64,000 bases of DNA from Sapria himalayana. Taxonomy: Eukaryota; Streptophyta; Magnoliopsida; Malpighiales; Rafflesiaceae. This document shows, piece after piece, positions 1 to 11,100 of the stretch. Made by a program: the position numbers and the translations under genes. The notes beneath the pieces are model-generated. The model did not search any database and was not told where the DNA came from. It saw only the letters and a list, made by a program, of their open reading frames with translations. The stretch spans positions 558,001 to 622,000 of the forward strand of contig JAREIK010001468.1 in NCBI GenBank assembly GCA_029783825.1. The letters run 5' to 3'. Each line of letters begins with the position of its first letter. Position 1 is the first letter of the stretch.

Positions 1-2110
1 GTTAGATGATTTATATGGTACTTGTATATATTAAACTTCAAATTCATTTAAAATGTGAAAACTTTCGAATTCGAATAGAAGAAGGTGATGAATGCAAAAT
101 AAATTTCAAAACAAAACATAGTTTATATGAATGGTTAGTTTTACTATTCGGATTAACTCATGTACCTACTATTTTCATGATGTTAATAAATCATGTTTAG
201 CAAGTAGCCATTAACAAGTTTATGATGATATAATTTGATGATATCTTAATTCATAAAGATAATCAAGATAAATATTTTTAGCACATAAATCTTGTCTTAG
301 TTAATTTTAGAAAAGAAAAATTATTTACTAACTTTTAGAATCATCTTTTGCACTAATAAGTTTTTATTTCTAGGTTTTGTTATCGGTGCTCAATGGATAG
401 GAGTGAGTAAGGAAAATGTAAAAGAAATTGTAGAATGATAAACATCAATATTTGTAACCAATGTCAAGAGTTTTCATTGTTTAACGAGCATTTATAGAAG
501 AAATATAAAAAAATTTTAGTAGCATTGTGATACCTATAATTGAAATAATAATGCATGATGTGAAATTCAAGTGAGAAGATGAACAAGAAAAAAATATTCA
601 ATTCAATTAAGGAGAAATTAACTAATGTTCTCTGTTACTTATCTTACATAATTTTAATAAAATTTTTAAAATTGAATGTGATGCTTCGAGAATTAGTATT
701 AGATTCGTATTAATGCAACAATATAGATCTGTTGCATGTCTTAATGAGAAATTTAGTGGAGCAATGATAACTTATAATATTTATGATAAAAAAATATGTC
801 TTGGTACGAATCTTAGGAGACATGACAGTATTATTTATGGCCCAAAGAATTTAAGACTCATATGAATTATGAAATTTTGAAATGCTTGAAAAGACATTGC
901 AAGCTAAAAAAATATTATACCAAGTGTATGGAGTTTTTCGAGACATACTTTTTATTCTAATAGTCAACATTTAAAGTATTCGAACATATTAATAAGATAT
1001 ATGCTATTGATTTTGAATTTATCAAAATAATTAATAATTATGAGAAATTTAATGCGAGTAAATTAATTTTTTTAATTTTAATGAATATTTATTTAGAGAG
1101 AGAAAATTATGCATTTCTACATGTTAACTAAGATTTTATGTATTTTTCAAGATTATTTCTTTGATCCTATATGAAATGTGTAGAGAGAATTTATGAGAAA
1201 TATCTAAATTATAAGCAATCAAAATCTAGGACATATTTGCATGATTAATTTTCAAGATGATATATATATATATATATATCCCTTCTCCATATCGAATAAA
1301 CCATGTGTTAATGTGTGTGTGTGTGTGTGTGTATGTATATATATATATGTAAAGTATTTAATTTTTGTGATGTTAGATAGATTTTTCAAGATGATATATT
1401 TCATTTCATAAAATTAATAATGTATCACATATATCTACTAATTTTCTAAGTTAATTTTGGAAGAGTTTACGAGGAAAGTTAGGTATGAAACTCTCGTCCT
1501 CAATATCTTGTTATTTATAAACTAATAGTCAAACTGAGGTAGTTAATAAGATGTTAATTATGCTATGTGTAATCATTCATAAGAATATAAAATTTTAGGA
1601 GAAATATTTATCACATGTTAATTTTGCATATAGTCAAAGTATCTATTATGTTACTAAATTTGTATCATTTGAAATTGTTTATGGTTTTAATTTTTTGAGA
1701 CCACTTAATTTGACTCATTTATTTATGAATGAACATGCTAACCTTGATTGTAAGAGAAAAGTTGAGTTAGTTAAGTAAATTCATAAAAAGACTATGACCA
1801 ACATAGAGAGGAAAACCGAACAATATGTTAAGCACCCTAATAAGGATCATGAGAGACTTGTATCTGAACCAGAAGATTGAGTTTGACTACATATGAGGAA
1901 ATAAATATTTTTTATTGAGAGATGCTCTTAGATGCTTCAAAGGGGAGATGGATCATTCTAAGCAATTGAAAGTATAAATAAAAATGCCTGCAAACTTCAT
2001 CGCTCAGGTTAATATGATATTAGTTATAGTTTTAATATTTCTAATTTATCTTTTTTTTTAATATGAGTGATAATTTGAGAACAAACTTTTTTTTTTGAGG
2101 GGAGGATGGT
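1..2110 (+). mobile_element. Decayed Ty3/gypsy retrotransposon (RT to integrase), pseudogene
   Basis: The first 200 bases encode a reverse-transcriptase stretch (FRIRIEEGDECK, then LYEWLVLLFGLTHVPTIFM) that matches the gypsy pattern around YEWLVMPFGLTNAP. The FDDILIH polymerase box follows at about 232-255 after a stop. Farther along, with many stops and frameshifts, are RNase H-like remains and then an integrase C-terminal half at about 1440-1960 (NSQTEVVNKML, then FEIVYGFNFLRPLNLTHL). The element is truncated at the left edge. A purine-rich tract at about 2095-2110 could be the polypurine tract before a 3' LTR, but no LTR pair was found. It cannot code for active protein. (TA)n and (GT)n microsatellites interrupt it near 1260-1350. 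Confidence 0.85.
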
Positions 2111-2238
2111 GCAGACCTAGGAATTGTGCTAAACTACAATTTAATCAATGTGGTCGCATCTACCAGATCAATCACCAGCATAAAGAAAAAATGGTCAAGT
2201 GATACTTCAACTGGACTTATTGGACAAATATGTGTTGT

Positions 2239-2420
2239 CAATGATTAAAATATCGACTTTTACGGATATATCGGTACTTGAATTTTACGGATATATCGGA
2301 TATATCGAAGATATATCGGTATGTATTTGCATATGAGCACCAATCAAGAATAGATATATCGGTCTTAATGAATATATCGATATTTAGAATTTATGGATAT
2401 ATCGGAGTTTTTTATCATTG
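2239..2420 (+). mobile_element. hAT-type MITE, family C (GATATATCGG-rich), with target duplication
   Basis: This 182-bp element starts CAATGATTAAAA and ends TTTTTTATCATTG, so its ends are inverted repeats. It is flanked on both sides by TGTGTTGT (2231-2238 and 2421-2428), a perfect 8-bp target-site duplication typical of hAT transposition. The interior is packed with GATATATCGG-like words. A second copy with its own duplication lies at 9909-10093 and a degraded one near 32176-32350. Confidence 0.88.
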
Positions 2421-2428
2421 TGTGTTGT

Positions 2429-2989
2429 TAGTTACACGAAAGGACCTTACTCACAAAATTAGATGAGCCTGGTTAATATCATCAAGGCCTTATAAATTTT
2501 AAAAGTTACAAAATTGAATGAGAAAGTATTCCGATTAATTCTTGAGTACCCTGATAAAAAAGAGACATCATCATATCTTTTATTTTTTTATTTTATTTAT
2601 TTTATTGTATAATTGTAATTATTGAGAGTTACAATTAGTATTTAGTTTGAAGGGATGGCTTAAACACTATATATATTGTATTGGTGGAATGAAAAAAGTA
2701 TAATTTTCGTTGATGATGATAAATTTTTTGGTTTTTTAAAATTTTTATAAATCAATGGAATTTCTTGTGATGAGGTGAGATATTTTCATAATTAAGTGAT
2801 GAGGTGAGATTTTTCTTTCATATTTGATTGTGGAAGGATCTTGGTCACTAAATATGATTAGGGTATTATTAATTTTAGCAAGATTCGCATCACATCATAG
2901 TTGAAACTCACCTCCACCAAGTGAATTTTGGGTTTTCCACTTCTTCTTTTTTTTTTGTTGATTTTGGTGGAAACTAATAAAGCTCTCAT
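2429..2989. other. AT-rich spacer, nothing recognised
   Basis: Low-complexity AT-rich DNA. A short direct duplication (gtgatgaggtgagat at about 2768 and 2798) is the only structure I noticed. Confidence 0.5.
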
Positions 2990-2997
2990 GCTCAATG

Positions 2998-3442
2998 TAG
3001 AGGTGACAAATGGGCCGTGCTGTGCTGGCAAGGCCCATATTTGGGTGGCCTAGTTGGGCCACGATGCCGTGCCTACCATGGCATGACTGCTGGTCTGCTC
3101 GGCCCGAAGCTGCAGCGCAATCTTGGTCTTTGGCACTTTTGTCCTGATGGGCCGATCCGCCACGCTCATGTGGCAGATCGATTTAATTAAAATTGAAAAA
3201 TACTCTCCACGTGGATGTTGCGTTCTCGGGATGCAGTCCTGGCTCATGGTTACCTTGCTGGTGGACCGTGCCAATGTGCCAGGCATGCCTGTCGTGCCTG
3301 GCTCGGCACGAGCGTGCCTCGGGCCGGCACGACTCAGGTCAAGGCATGGTTCTGGACCGTGTTGTGCCGGGCGAGGCAGAACTCAGTTGGGCCGTGCCTT
3401 GCGCCATGCTGGAGCCACCTGACCCACCTGACACCACCTCTG
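2998..3442 (+). mobile_element. hAT-type MITE, family A (GC-rich, TAGAGGTG ends)
   Basis: The left end TAGAGGTGACAAATGGGCC and right end GACACCACCTCTG form imperfect terminal inverted repeats. The flanks GCTCAATG (2990-2997) and GCTCATTG (3443-3450) match at 7 of 8 positions, an aged 8-bp target duplication. The interior is rich in GGCCCGG and GGCACG words, far more GC-rich than its surroundings. Several open frames cross it, but they are by-products of the composition. Confidence 0.82.
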
Positions 3443-3450
3443 GCTCATTG

Positions 3451-4345
3451 GCACTCTCAGAAGTTCAAGTAGCGATGCAGCCGCTTCCTCCTCGAGACCT
3501 GAACAAAGCCAAAGCCCTAGCTCCTGCTCTGCAAGCGAAAACCAAGATATGTGTGTCTGAATGGGTAAGGTTGACATGGAGAATGTGCGTGCAGCAAGCT
3601 ATAGTTGTCTTCATCCTATCATCTACTCCAGCTCTGAATTATTCAGGAATTCGTTGCTGCTATATAGCCTCTTGTGTACCTATATATATGTGTGTGTGCG
3701 AGTGCGTGTGTCTGCGTGTGTGAATGTATCTGCGTGCGTGTGTCTGCATGTGTGAATGTATCTGCGTGCGTGTGTCTGCGTGTGTGAATGTATCTGCGTG
3801 CGTGCTCTTGCATGTGAAACTGAGTTATTCAAAGCACTGTTTCTTGTTCTCATTTGTCAGGTGATTAAAGTTTTTTTAAAAAATTAAAATAAAAAAACAA
3901 ATACTTGCTGATTTTGATGGCTTCTTTGAATGAATACGACAACAGATGGAGATTGCCACGAGTGCCAGGAACGGGGAAAGAGACGGGCGAATGGCAGGTT
4001 CGTTTTCAGCTCTTATTTTACCACTTTTTATGCATCTCATGGCAAAATAATGAGAAGTGTAAATACTCCTGCCCTAGAGGGGAGGGATACTCTTCTTCTC
4101 CGGCGAGCAATCACTGACATGCCAAAAATACCCTCTCTGGATGCCGCCATGGGTCGAAGCAAGCCGGAGTTCCCTTCAATATGCTTCTCCGGACATTGTC
4201 GTCTGCAGCTCTTCCACCGCAAAGTGGCCAGCCCACGACGTGTATTCAGGACATGCTCAAAACAGTGGGGAGAGCTTCTAAATGCAGGGAGAAACATGTG
4301 CTGATCATGCTGCTTTGTAGCTCTCATCAGTCTAAGGTTCATTTT
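3451..4345. other. Unassigned GC-richer block with possible exon fragments
   Basis: This segment has near-genic composition. One plus-strand open stretch at about 3475-3561 reads MQPLPPRDLNKAKALAP onward and meets a GTAAGG donor-like sequence at 3565. Another open stretch runs at about 3930-4304. I recognise neither protein and see no join between them. It could hold exons, a UTR or old low-copy sequence, so no gene is called. Confidence 0.3.
3717..3812 (+). repeat. 32-bp minisatellite, three units
   Basis: Three near-identical head-to-tail units each contain tgaatgtatctgcgtgcgtg; the tgaatg word recurs at 3721, 3753 and 3785. Confidence 0.85.
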
Positions 4346-4469
4346 TTATTTGCCAGCCTTTATGACTGCCTCCCTTTGTATGTTTGTATGTATGTATGTG
4401 TGTGTGTGTATATGTATATATATAACCATAGTCAAGCTATTTCTTTGACTTTTTTTTTTGGTCATATAT

Positions 4470-4976
4470 TGTGTGTGTGTGTCTGTCTGTGTGTGTGTGT
4501 CTGTGTGTGTCTGTGTGTGTGTCTGTGTCTGTGTGTGTCTGTGTGTGTCTGTGTGTTTGTGTGTGTATCTGTGTGTGTGTGTGTCTGTGTCTGTGTGTGT
4601 CTGTGTGTGTGTGTGTGTGTCTGTGTGTGTGTGTGTCTGTGTGTGTCTGTGTGTGTCTGTGTGTGTCCGTGTGTGTCAGTGTCCGTGTGTGTCAGTGTCC
4701 GTGTGTGTCCGTGTGTGTCCGTGTGTGTCCGTGTGTGTCCGTGTGTGTCCGTGTGTGTCTATGTCCATGTGTGTTCGTGTGTGTCTGTGTCTGTGTCTGT
4801 GTGTGTCTGTGTGTCTGTGTGTGTGTGTGTTTGTGTGGGTGTGTGTGTGTTTGTGTGGGTGTGTGTGTGGGTGTGTGTCTGTGTGTGTCTGCGTGTGTCT
4901 GTATGTTTGTGTGTGTGTGTCTGTGTGTCTGTGTGTCTCTCTATCTTTGTCTTTGTGTCTGTGTGTGTCTGTGTCT
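4470..4976 (+). repeat. About 500-bp (TGTGTGTC)-type satellite
   Basis: Imperfect GT/CTGT repeats run without interruption, with local sub-arrays (GTGTGTCC at about 4665-4755, GTGTGGGT at about 4835-4880). It produces long Cys/Val-rich open frames in several frames, which are not genes. Confidence 0.95.
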
Positions 4977-4989
4977 GGTTGGCTGGCTG

Positions 4990-5710
4990 ACTTTAGTCTG
5001 ATCATACTCTGGCCAACTATAATTGCACAAGGTGCTTTGCTACTTAGTTGGACACATAATCAAGCAAAGAACTCCATGCTTTGATTAAAAACACATTGTA
5101 GAGAAAAAAATATAGAGAAAAAAATGTGCAAGAGGAAAAAAATGGATAAAATCCATGTGGGATAGGATTGTATCTATTCGGATCCAAGCAAGGAACAAGA
5201 GATAAAGACTATGTCCACAAGGTTGCCCCACGAACCTGGAATTCGGCCTCTTGTCATGGCAACACACAGTTGATTGCCCCAGAGCCCCTTCCCCCTCTAC
5301 ATTTCTAGCATACATACATGCTTTGTGAATACTCGTCACAATTACATATTTGCCCCTTACATTGAGTTCCCTGTGTACTGTCAATTGAAGAGTTTTAGGC
5401 TAATGGGAGTACCCTATGCATATATTCACACGCATATTCACCTGCTTCTAGCTTTTTATTTTAGAATTCAGGCAGCTTATAGCTTGCCCATTTTCTCCAC
5501 AATTCAATTTATCAGCGAAGAAAGACCACCCCATTATCCATGCAAATAAATCTAGAGTAACCCTTGCCTCTCCCCAAATTACCCTTAAAAATAACAAGTG
5601 GGGGGAGATTAAAATCTCTCTCCCTGTGCCACCCTCCAAAACCCCAATAGAAAATCCCAGAAATAAATAATCTAAACGCTAGAAACTCATTTTTTGAGGG
5701 GTTGAGAATG
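4990..5710. other. Unassigned intergenic stretch
   Basis: Moderately AT-rich, with no recognisable protein or repeat. If the candidate exon at 5718-5818 is real, this would be its downstream intron on the minus strand. Confidence 0.4.
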
Positions 5711-5717
5711 AGATCAC

Positions 5718-5818
5718 CTGAAAGCATCATCTTGTGTTGGGCCATATGGGACAGAGCCCTTGCCAGCTAGATCCCTCATCTTGGTTTTGTTCTTGAGATT
5801 AAGAGATGAGCTCTCCAT
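5718..5818 (-). CDS. Weak candidate first exon of an unidentified gene
   Basis: On the minus strand an ATG at 5818-5816 opens a 33-codon stretch (MESSSLNLKNKTKMRDLAGK, then GSVPYGPTQDDAF). It ends at a possible donor, TTCAG|gtgatc. A (GAA)n tract just upstream (plus-strand TTC repeat at about 5838-5872) is typical of plant 5' leaders. Non-repetitive composition and varied residues make coding plausible. I do not recognise the family and found no convincing second exon, so this could be chance. Confidence 0.25.
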
Positions 5819-5837
5819 TAGATTATCCGGGCCCCTC

Positions 5838-5872
5838 TTCTTCTTCTTCTTCTTCTTCTTTTTCTTCTTCTT
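5838..5872 (+). repeat. (TTC)n microsatellite
   Basis: An interrupted TTC tract of about 11 units. Confidence 0.9.
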
Positions 5873-5959
5873 TATTTTGATCAGAGTGAAACCTTCCTCC
5901 TCCCTTAGAAGAAGGAAAGCTAGCAGATGGGGTAAGTATAAAAATTTACCTAACTAAGG

Positions 5960-6870
5960 CCAACTTCAAGTGGATATTATTTTTCCCATTAAAATAACCA
6001 CCTTCAAAATATATTTTTACTTGCTTCGCCGGAGGGTGGGACTCCTATTATAATGTTATTTAGAAAATATTATGCTTTTTTTACTAAAAGTAAAATAAGA
6101 AAAAAGCTACTACTATCAAAAAAACTTCTACATCAAAGATAAAAAATTGATATTATCACATTGAATGAATACTTTTAAAAATGGGAGTTATAATGAGTTG
6201 TTACTAGATAGGGTACAGTGATAGAAAAGCTAATAGCTTGCTAGGAGTAAGTTTTGGCTTTAACCTTTCAAAGAAATGCTATCATCTCTTAGTTGATATT
6301 TCTTATGCTGAGAAGAATGTTTTGATTATTATTATCATAAAGATGAATTAAAACTAAGAAAGAAGTGCTAATGTATGAGTGAAGAGGTCTATATAAAAAG
6401 GGCATATAGAAGGTAAAATTGAAGTTAAGTTTTTTGTCAGGAGAATAAGCTATTAGTTGGAAAATGAAATAACATTTTCTTTTTATATATACATAAATAA
6501 AAATGATGTAAGCCAAACAATGATTATTATTAAGAATGTACTGTATCTTCTATCTATAAATATTTTTCCTTAAAATAAGCCTATTAATGCTACCAACTTC
6601 ATTCGAGGTGAATTTTCCTTTTAAATCTAAAAAACTTGTATTTTCCTACGACATTTAGGGTTTTAAGTTGCCTTAAGCTATCTAACTATCTAAACTCTTA
6701 AATGAGTATTAGATTTAAAAGATAATACCTTAATATTCAAAAAGTTTTATATCACATCAAAAAAATAATACTATTTGATATCCAAGAACATCAAGTGGTA
6801 TTAAATGATTATCCAATTTAAAAAATAATTACTCAATAAGTATTAAGAATAAAACAAATGATTATCATAA

Positions 6871-6908
<38 letters not shown>

Positions 6909-7081
6909 GGATGGTATTTTTTATATTATTAAATATAATTAAAAAAATATCAAATATTACTATTACTATGTTCACCATTAATTCATCAATAAAATCAAAA
7001 ATATATAGAATAATATAGGGTGATCATCAAATACTAGGTAACTTCATCAAATATTAAATCAAAACAAAATGGAACTTTTTA

Positions 7082-7117
<36 letters not shown>

Positions 7118-7190
7118 AGAATAAAATTAAAATATTTAATATCATTTACATATACATAATGTTAAAACTTAAGAATTACCAATAACATGA
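5960..7190. other. AT-rich spacer with (AT)n and (CA)n microsatellites
   Basis: No gene or classifiable repeat. It contains an (AT)n tract at about 6870-6905 and a (CA)16 tract at 7084-7115. Confidence 0.6.
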
Positions 7191-7199
7191 TAGTCTGGT

Positions 7200-7530
7200 T
7201 GATAAATAGAATGAATACTATTATCCCAAGACTACAAATTTGATCCCAAAAATGCCTGATATGCTCCCCAAGATGTCTACCAACCAAATATATCATGTTG
7301 TTGAGAGAGAGAATGAGAGAGAGAAAGAGATGCAACAAGGATAAAATAGACTTGAGAGACAAATTTGACCCCCGGGCGTGCATAATATGCTCCCCATGTT
7401 GTCTACCAACCAAATCTATCATGTTATTGAGATGAGAACCTTAACTTCTTTATTTTCTAGAGATAGAGAGAGAGAGAGAGATGATCCAAGGGTAAATCAG
7501 ACTTTGAGACAAGATTCAAGGGTACCAAAA
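7200..7530 (+). repeat. Diverged tandem duplication, unit about 126-137 bp
   Basis: The phrase atgctcccca..tgtctaccaaccaaat occurs at 7261 and again at 7387. Each is followed by a GAGA-rich tract and then a similar gactttgagac-like segment, so two diverged units lie head to tail. It sits 3' of the nucleotidyltransferase gene. Confidence 0.75.
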
Positions 7531-8005
7531 ATTCTAAATTTCCTCACAATCACCCATAAGAAAGAGGAACATTGGGCCATCACAAGCTTATGTTTTAGAA
7601 GCCAAAAAAAAAAAAAAAAAAAAAATCCCAAAAGGAAGAAGAGCACATAAAATTGCAAACAAGAATAAAAGATACAAAACAAGTACTCATCTTCTACCAA
7701 CACAAGCACAGACTGCATTTTTTTTGTTTTCAAAATTTTTACAGATGCGCTTTATATATCCTCCAAAAGATATTTACACAGGACTTTCTATTCTCATCAT
7801 TTGTGTGTGTGCTACACTTACAATTCAAAAAAAAAAAAACAGAAAAAAAAAAATACCCAAAAAGAGACCATCCCGCTGCAACTCCCCGTTGCCTTATGCC
7901 ACAATTTCATTGAACGAAGAAAAAAAAAAGAAAACTTTTTGAAGTGCTGTTTTCCCAACTTGAAATAATCTCCTCGCACCTGCTTGCCTAGGAGAAAGAA
8001 AATGA

Positions 8006-8027
8006 CCCCCCCCCCCCCCCCCCCCCC
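8006..8027 (+). repeat. C22 homopolymer in the presumed 3' UTR
   Basis: Twenty-two consecutive C. Read from the gene strand this is G22, 80 nt past the stop codon at 8108. Confidence 0.9.
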
Positions 8028-8107
8028 AAAAAAAGAAACAAAAACAAAAGTTCAGCATCTGCAGCAGCACCTTACACCTTGAGGATGATCAGCCATTTAT
8101 GCCTTGC

Positions 8108-8174
8108 CTAGCTTTTCGCGCACAGTGGAGGAAAGTCCACTTCATCTTTCAACTGATATGGCTGCTGTTCAATC
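8108..8174 (-). CDS. Nucleotidyltransferase exon 9, stop TAG
   Basis: Acceptor gttcag at 8175-8180. Encodes IEQQPYQLKDEVDFPPLCAK then S-stop. The PYQLKDEVDFPPL ending recurs at the C-terminus of plant relatives. Confidence 0.85.
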
Positions 8175-11100
8175 CTGAACATGAAGACCATCAGCAATAA
8201 AAGCAGTACACTATTCCACTTCATCTCTCTCTCTCTCTCTCACTTTGTGTATAAAATATCATAAAATAACAGCATATATATATATATATATATATATATG
8301 GGCACACAAACACACACATATATATATAGAAGGCACACACACACACACATATATATATAGAGGCACACACACACACACACACACATATATATAGAGGCAC
8401 ACACACACACACACATATATATATAGAGGCACACACACACATATATGTACATACAAAGAGAGAGAGAGAGTGGAGCTAATTTGAGTGAACATTAGCTGAA
8501 CAGAAGTGTTACCTCTTACGTTCATTTTCTAGAACAGAATCGGTGCAGCCAGGCATATTGATTGACAAGGTTGGAGGAGGAGAAGATTGATGGCATGGAA
8601 CAAGCAGATCAGGAGGGGTGACCATGTCAGGCAGAGAGTCGTCCAGTTGTGGAAGAAGGTCCTCTGCCCCATTGCCATGTCTATGCGAAGGTGGGTCAGA
8701 AAAGCCATACGTGTTGAAGCTGCTCCACACAGATTGGTGGGAACCATGGATATTTTCTAAAGCTAGTTTCCCATTACCGAGGCACGGGAACTCTTCTACG
8801 TCAGAAAGTTTGCGACAATTTTCAGCCAAATCCATCAGATGTGGAGTTGCTGCATCTGCCGTGCTCTCACCAGGACGCCTATGCAACACTCCATCTGCTC
8901 TAGAGTACTGGTTCCATCCATTTTCTAGAGGAACCCTAACTCTGCTCGAAAGATAGCTCTGCAAGATCAAAACGAAAAAAACAAAAAAAAAAATAAAATA
9001 AAATTTTGAAGGTCACACGTGGTCTCATAGCAACAACCCATGTCTAAGATATTCTCATCAAGAACAGAGTCATCAAAAAAAAAAAAAACACACACACACA
9101 CGCACGCACGCACGCACGCACCACGTTGGGTATGTAGGTTCCAGTTCCTCTGTTGTTGCTGTTGTTTTTGAAATTGAAAGCAACGTCAAAAGGTGAGGGG
9201 GGCTTTAAGGAATAGAATTGTGGGGGCAGAACACCATTGGTCCTCATCTGCGAACAACCATTTGGCTTAATGCGCATGAACTTTCTGCCAGTTTTCCAAT
9301 GGCACCTACTGGGTGAAAATGTTATTAGAGGGCGAGGGTGATGGGGGGGCAGCAGAGGGGCGGGAAAAGCACACAAATGACAATACTGCCCATACGCCAT
9401 GCTCTGAAAGTGGCTGTCATAATCTCCGGTAAGGTCCAGTAATGGTTTGATTCGGTGTGGATTTCTGCCAGCACCGGACAAACCTGGCTTGCTCTCGTCT
9501 TGGGCAGAGGCCGTGCTCGGAGAAACGGTGCCAGGGGTAGAATGGGAAGGATTCTCTTCGCCATCTCTTTCTGTGGGACAGGCGGCCTGTGCAGATTTAT
9601 GGAAGGCACTGTCTTCAGAGGATGCGTCCGAACAATGGGATAATGATGCTGCAGATGAGGTATCAGAACTTCTACAACAAGATGATTCGACAGAGTTCTG
9701 CAGCACATCATTCCAATAATTACCTCCATGCCTATCCAAAGTATTGGCAAAGAACTTATTGAGCTCATCAGATATTTGTTCGCTAGATAACATAAGAATT
9801 ATACCAAGCTTGTGCGCTCCATATTTAAAAGCACTCCGTATGCGATAAAAGTTACCTGCAAAAAAAAAAAAAAAAAAAAAAAAAAACAAAATTAATGCCT
9901 CTTGTAACCAATGATAAAAATTTCTGATATATACACCGATATATCCTTAAATTCTAAATATCGATATATTCATTAAGACCGATATATTTATCATTGATTG
10001 GTACTCATATGCAAATACACACCGACATATGTTCGATATATCCGTAAAATCTAAGTACCGATATATCCGTAGAAACCGATATTTTAATTCTTGCTTGTAA
10101 CATAAAGAATCTGAGAGAAAGACATGACAAATCATATGTGCACGAAATAATATTTACTTTTTTTTTAAGACCCATCACTCTAATTTTGTATTTTATAAGA
10201 ATAATATAAGTGTACAATTATACAAATACCAAAATTAAATATATTTGAACAAATAATAATACTGAAATGCTTGATCACCTAAGAAATTACTATATCACAT
10301 GTATCTGTTCGAGATCATGCTATGGTGCAACAATAAATATTTTCGTCCAATGATGATATGCCGTGTTGTGTCTAGTATGACGACACGGCCATGCGTAGCA
10401 AAGATGGCTCATTTGACACCTCTGCTCAGGCTAGCCTGGACTGAAACAGGATGACCTAGCACGACACTTGCCTAATGCTCAAAGCATGCAGGATTTGCCC
10501 CGACCTGGAATGACATGACATGATCCAAACAACTTGTAAGTCAATGGGCCATGTCGGGCTACCTTTTTTTAGAGGCATGTCTTCATGAAAAGGCCAATTT
10601 CAAAATTGTGCTGACATAGCTCGACATGATGGCTCATGTGGGCCCCAAAAAAACAAGGTCGAGTCAGACCAATATGCCTTGTTTTCCACCTCTAGCTATG
10701 ATAGATACACCAATTGAACAAGATATTAATTTATGATCTGATGTGGCTTCTATAAATGACTATTATTTATAAAAGAATCATTTAAAATATTAACTATCTG
10801 ACTATTATCAAATCAAATCTAATTTATATAATTAATATGCTGTATATGTAATTTGTTTTTATTTAATAATCTGTTTGTATAACAAAATATTTTTCTGTTT
10901 AATATTTTTATGTAAGTGAAGGAAAAAAAATATTAAAAGGCCAGGGATGCAGCAGTAACACAATAATAGAGGTCCCGCTGTCCGGTCAGTGGGCTGAAAT
11001 TTTTGGAGCAGAGTCTGATCCGTTCCATGATTCGACCCGCTGCGGTTAAATGAACCGGGATATTTTTTAATATAAAATAATTTGTAATTTTATTTTTCGG

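Noticed and set aside
4181..5084. Long Cys/Val/Ser open frames on the plus strand (up to 269 codons)
   Set aside because: They are translations of the GT-rich satellite and occur in all three frames; no real protein.
10318..10702. GCTATGGT / GCTATGAT as a target duplication for the 10.3-10.7 kb family A fragment
   Set aside because: The left side lacks a TAGAGGTG terminus, so the 7/8 match may be coincidental.
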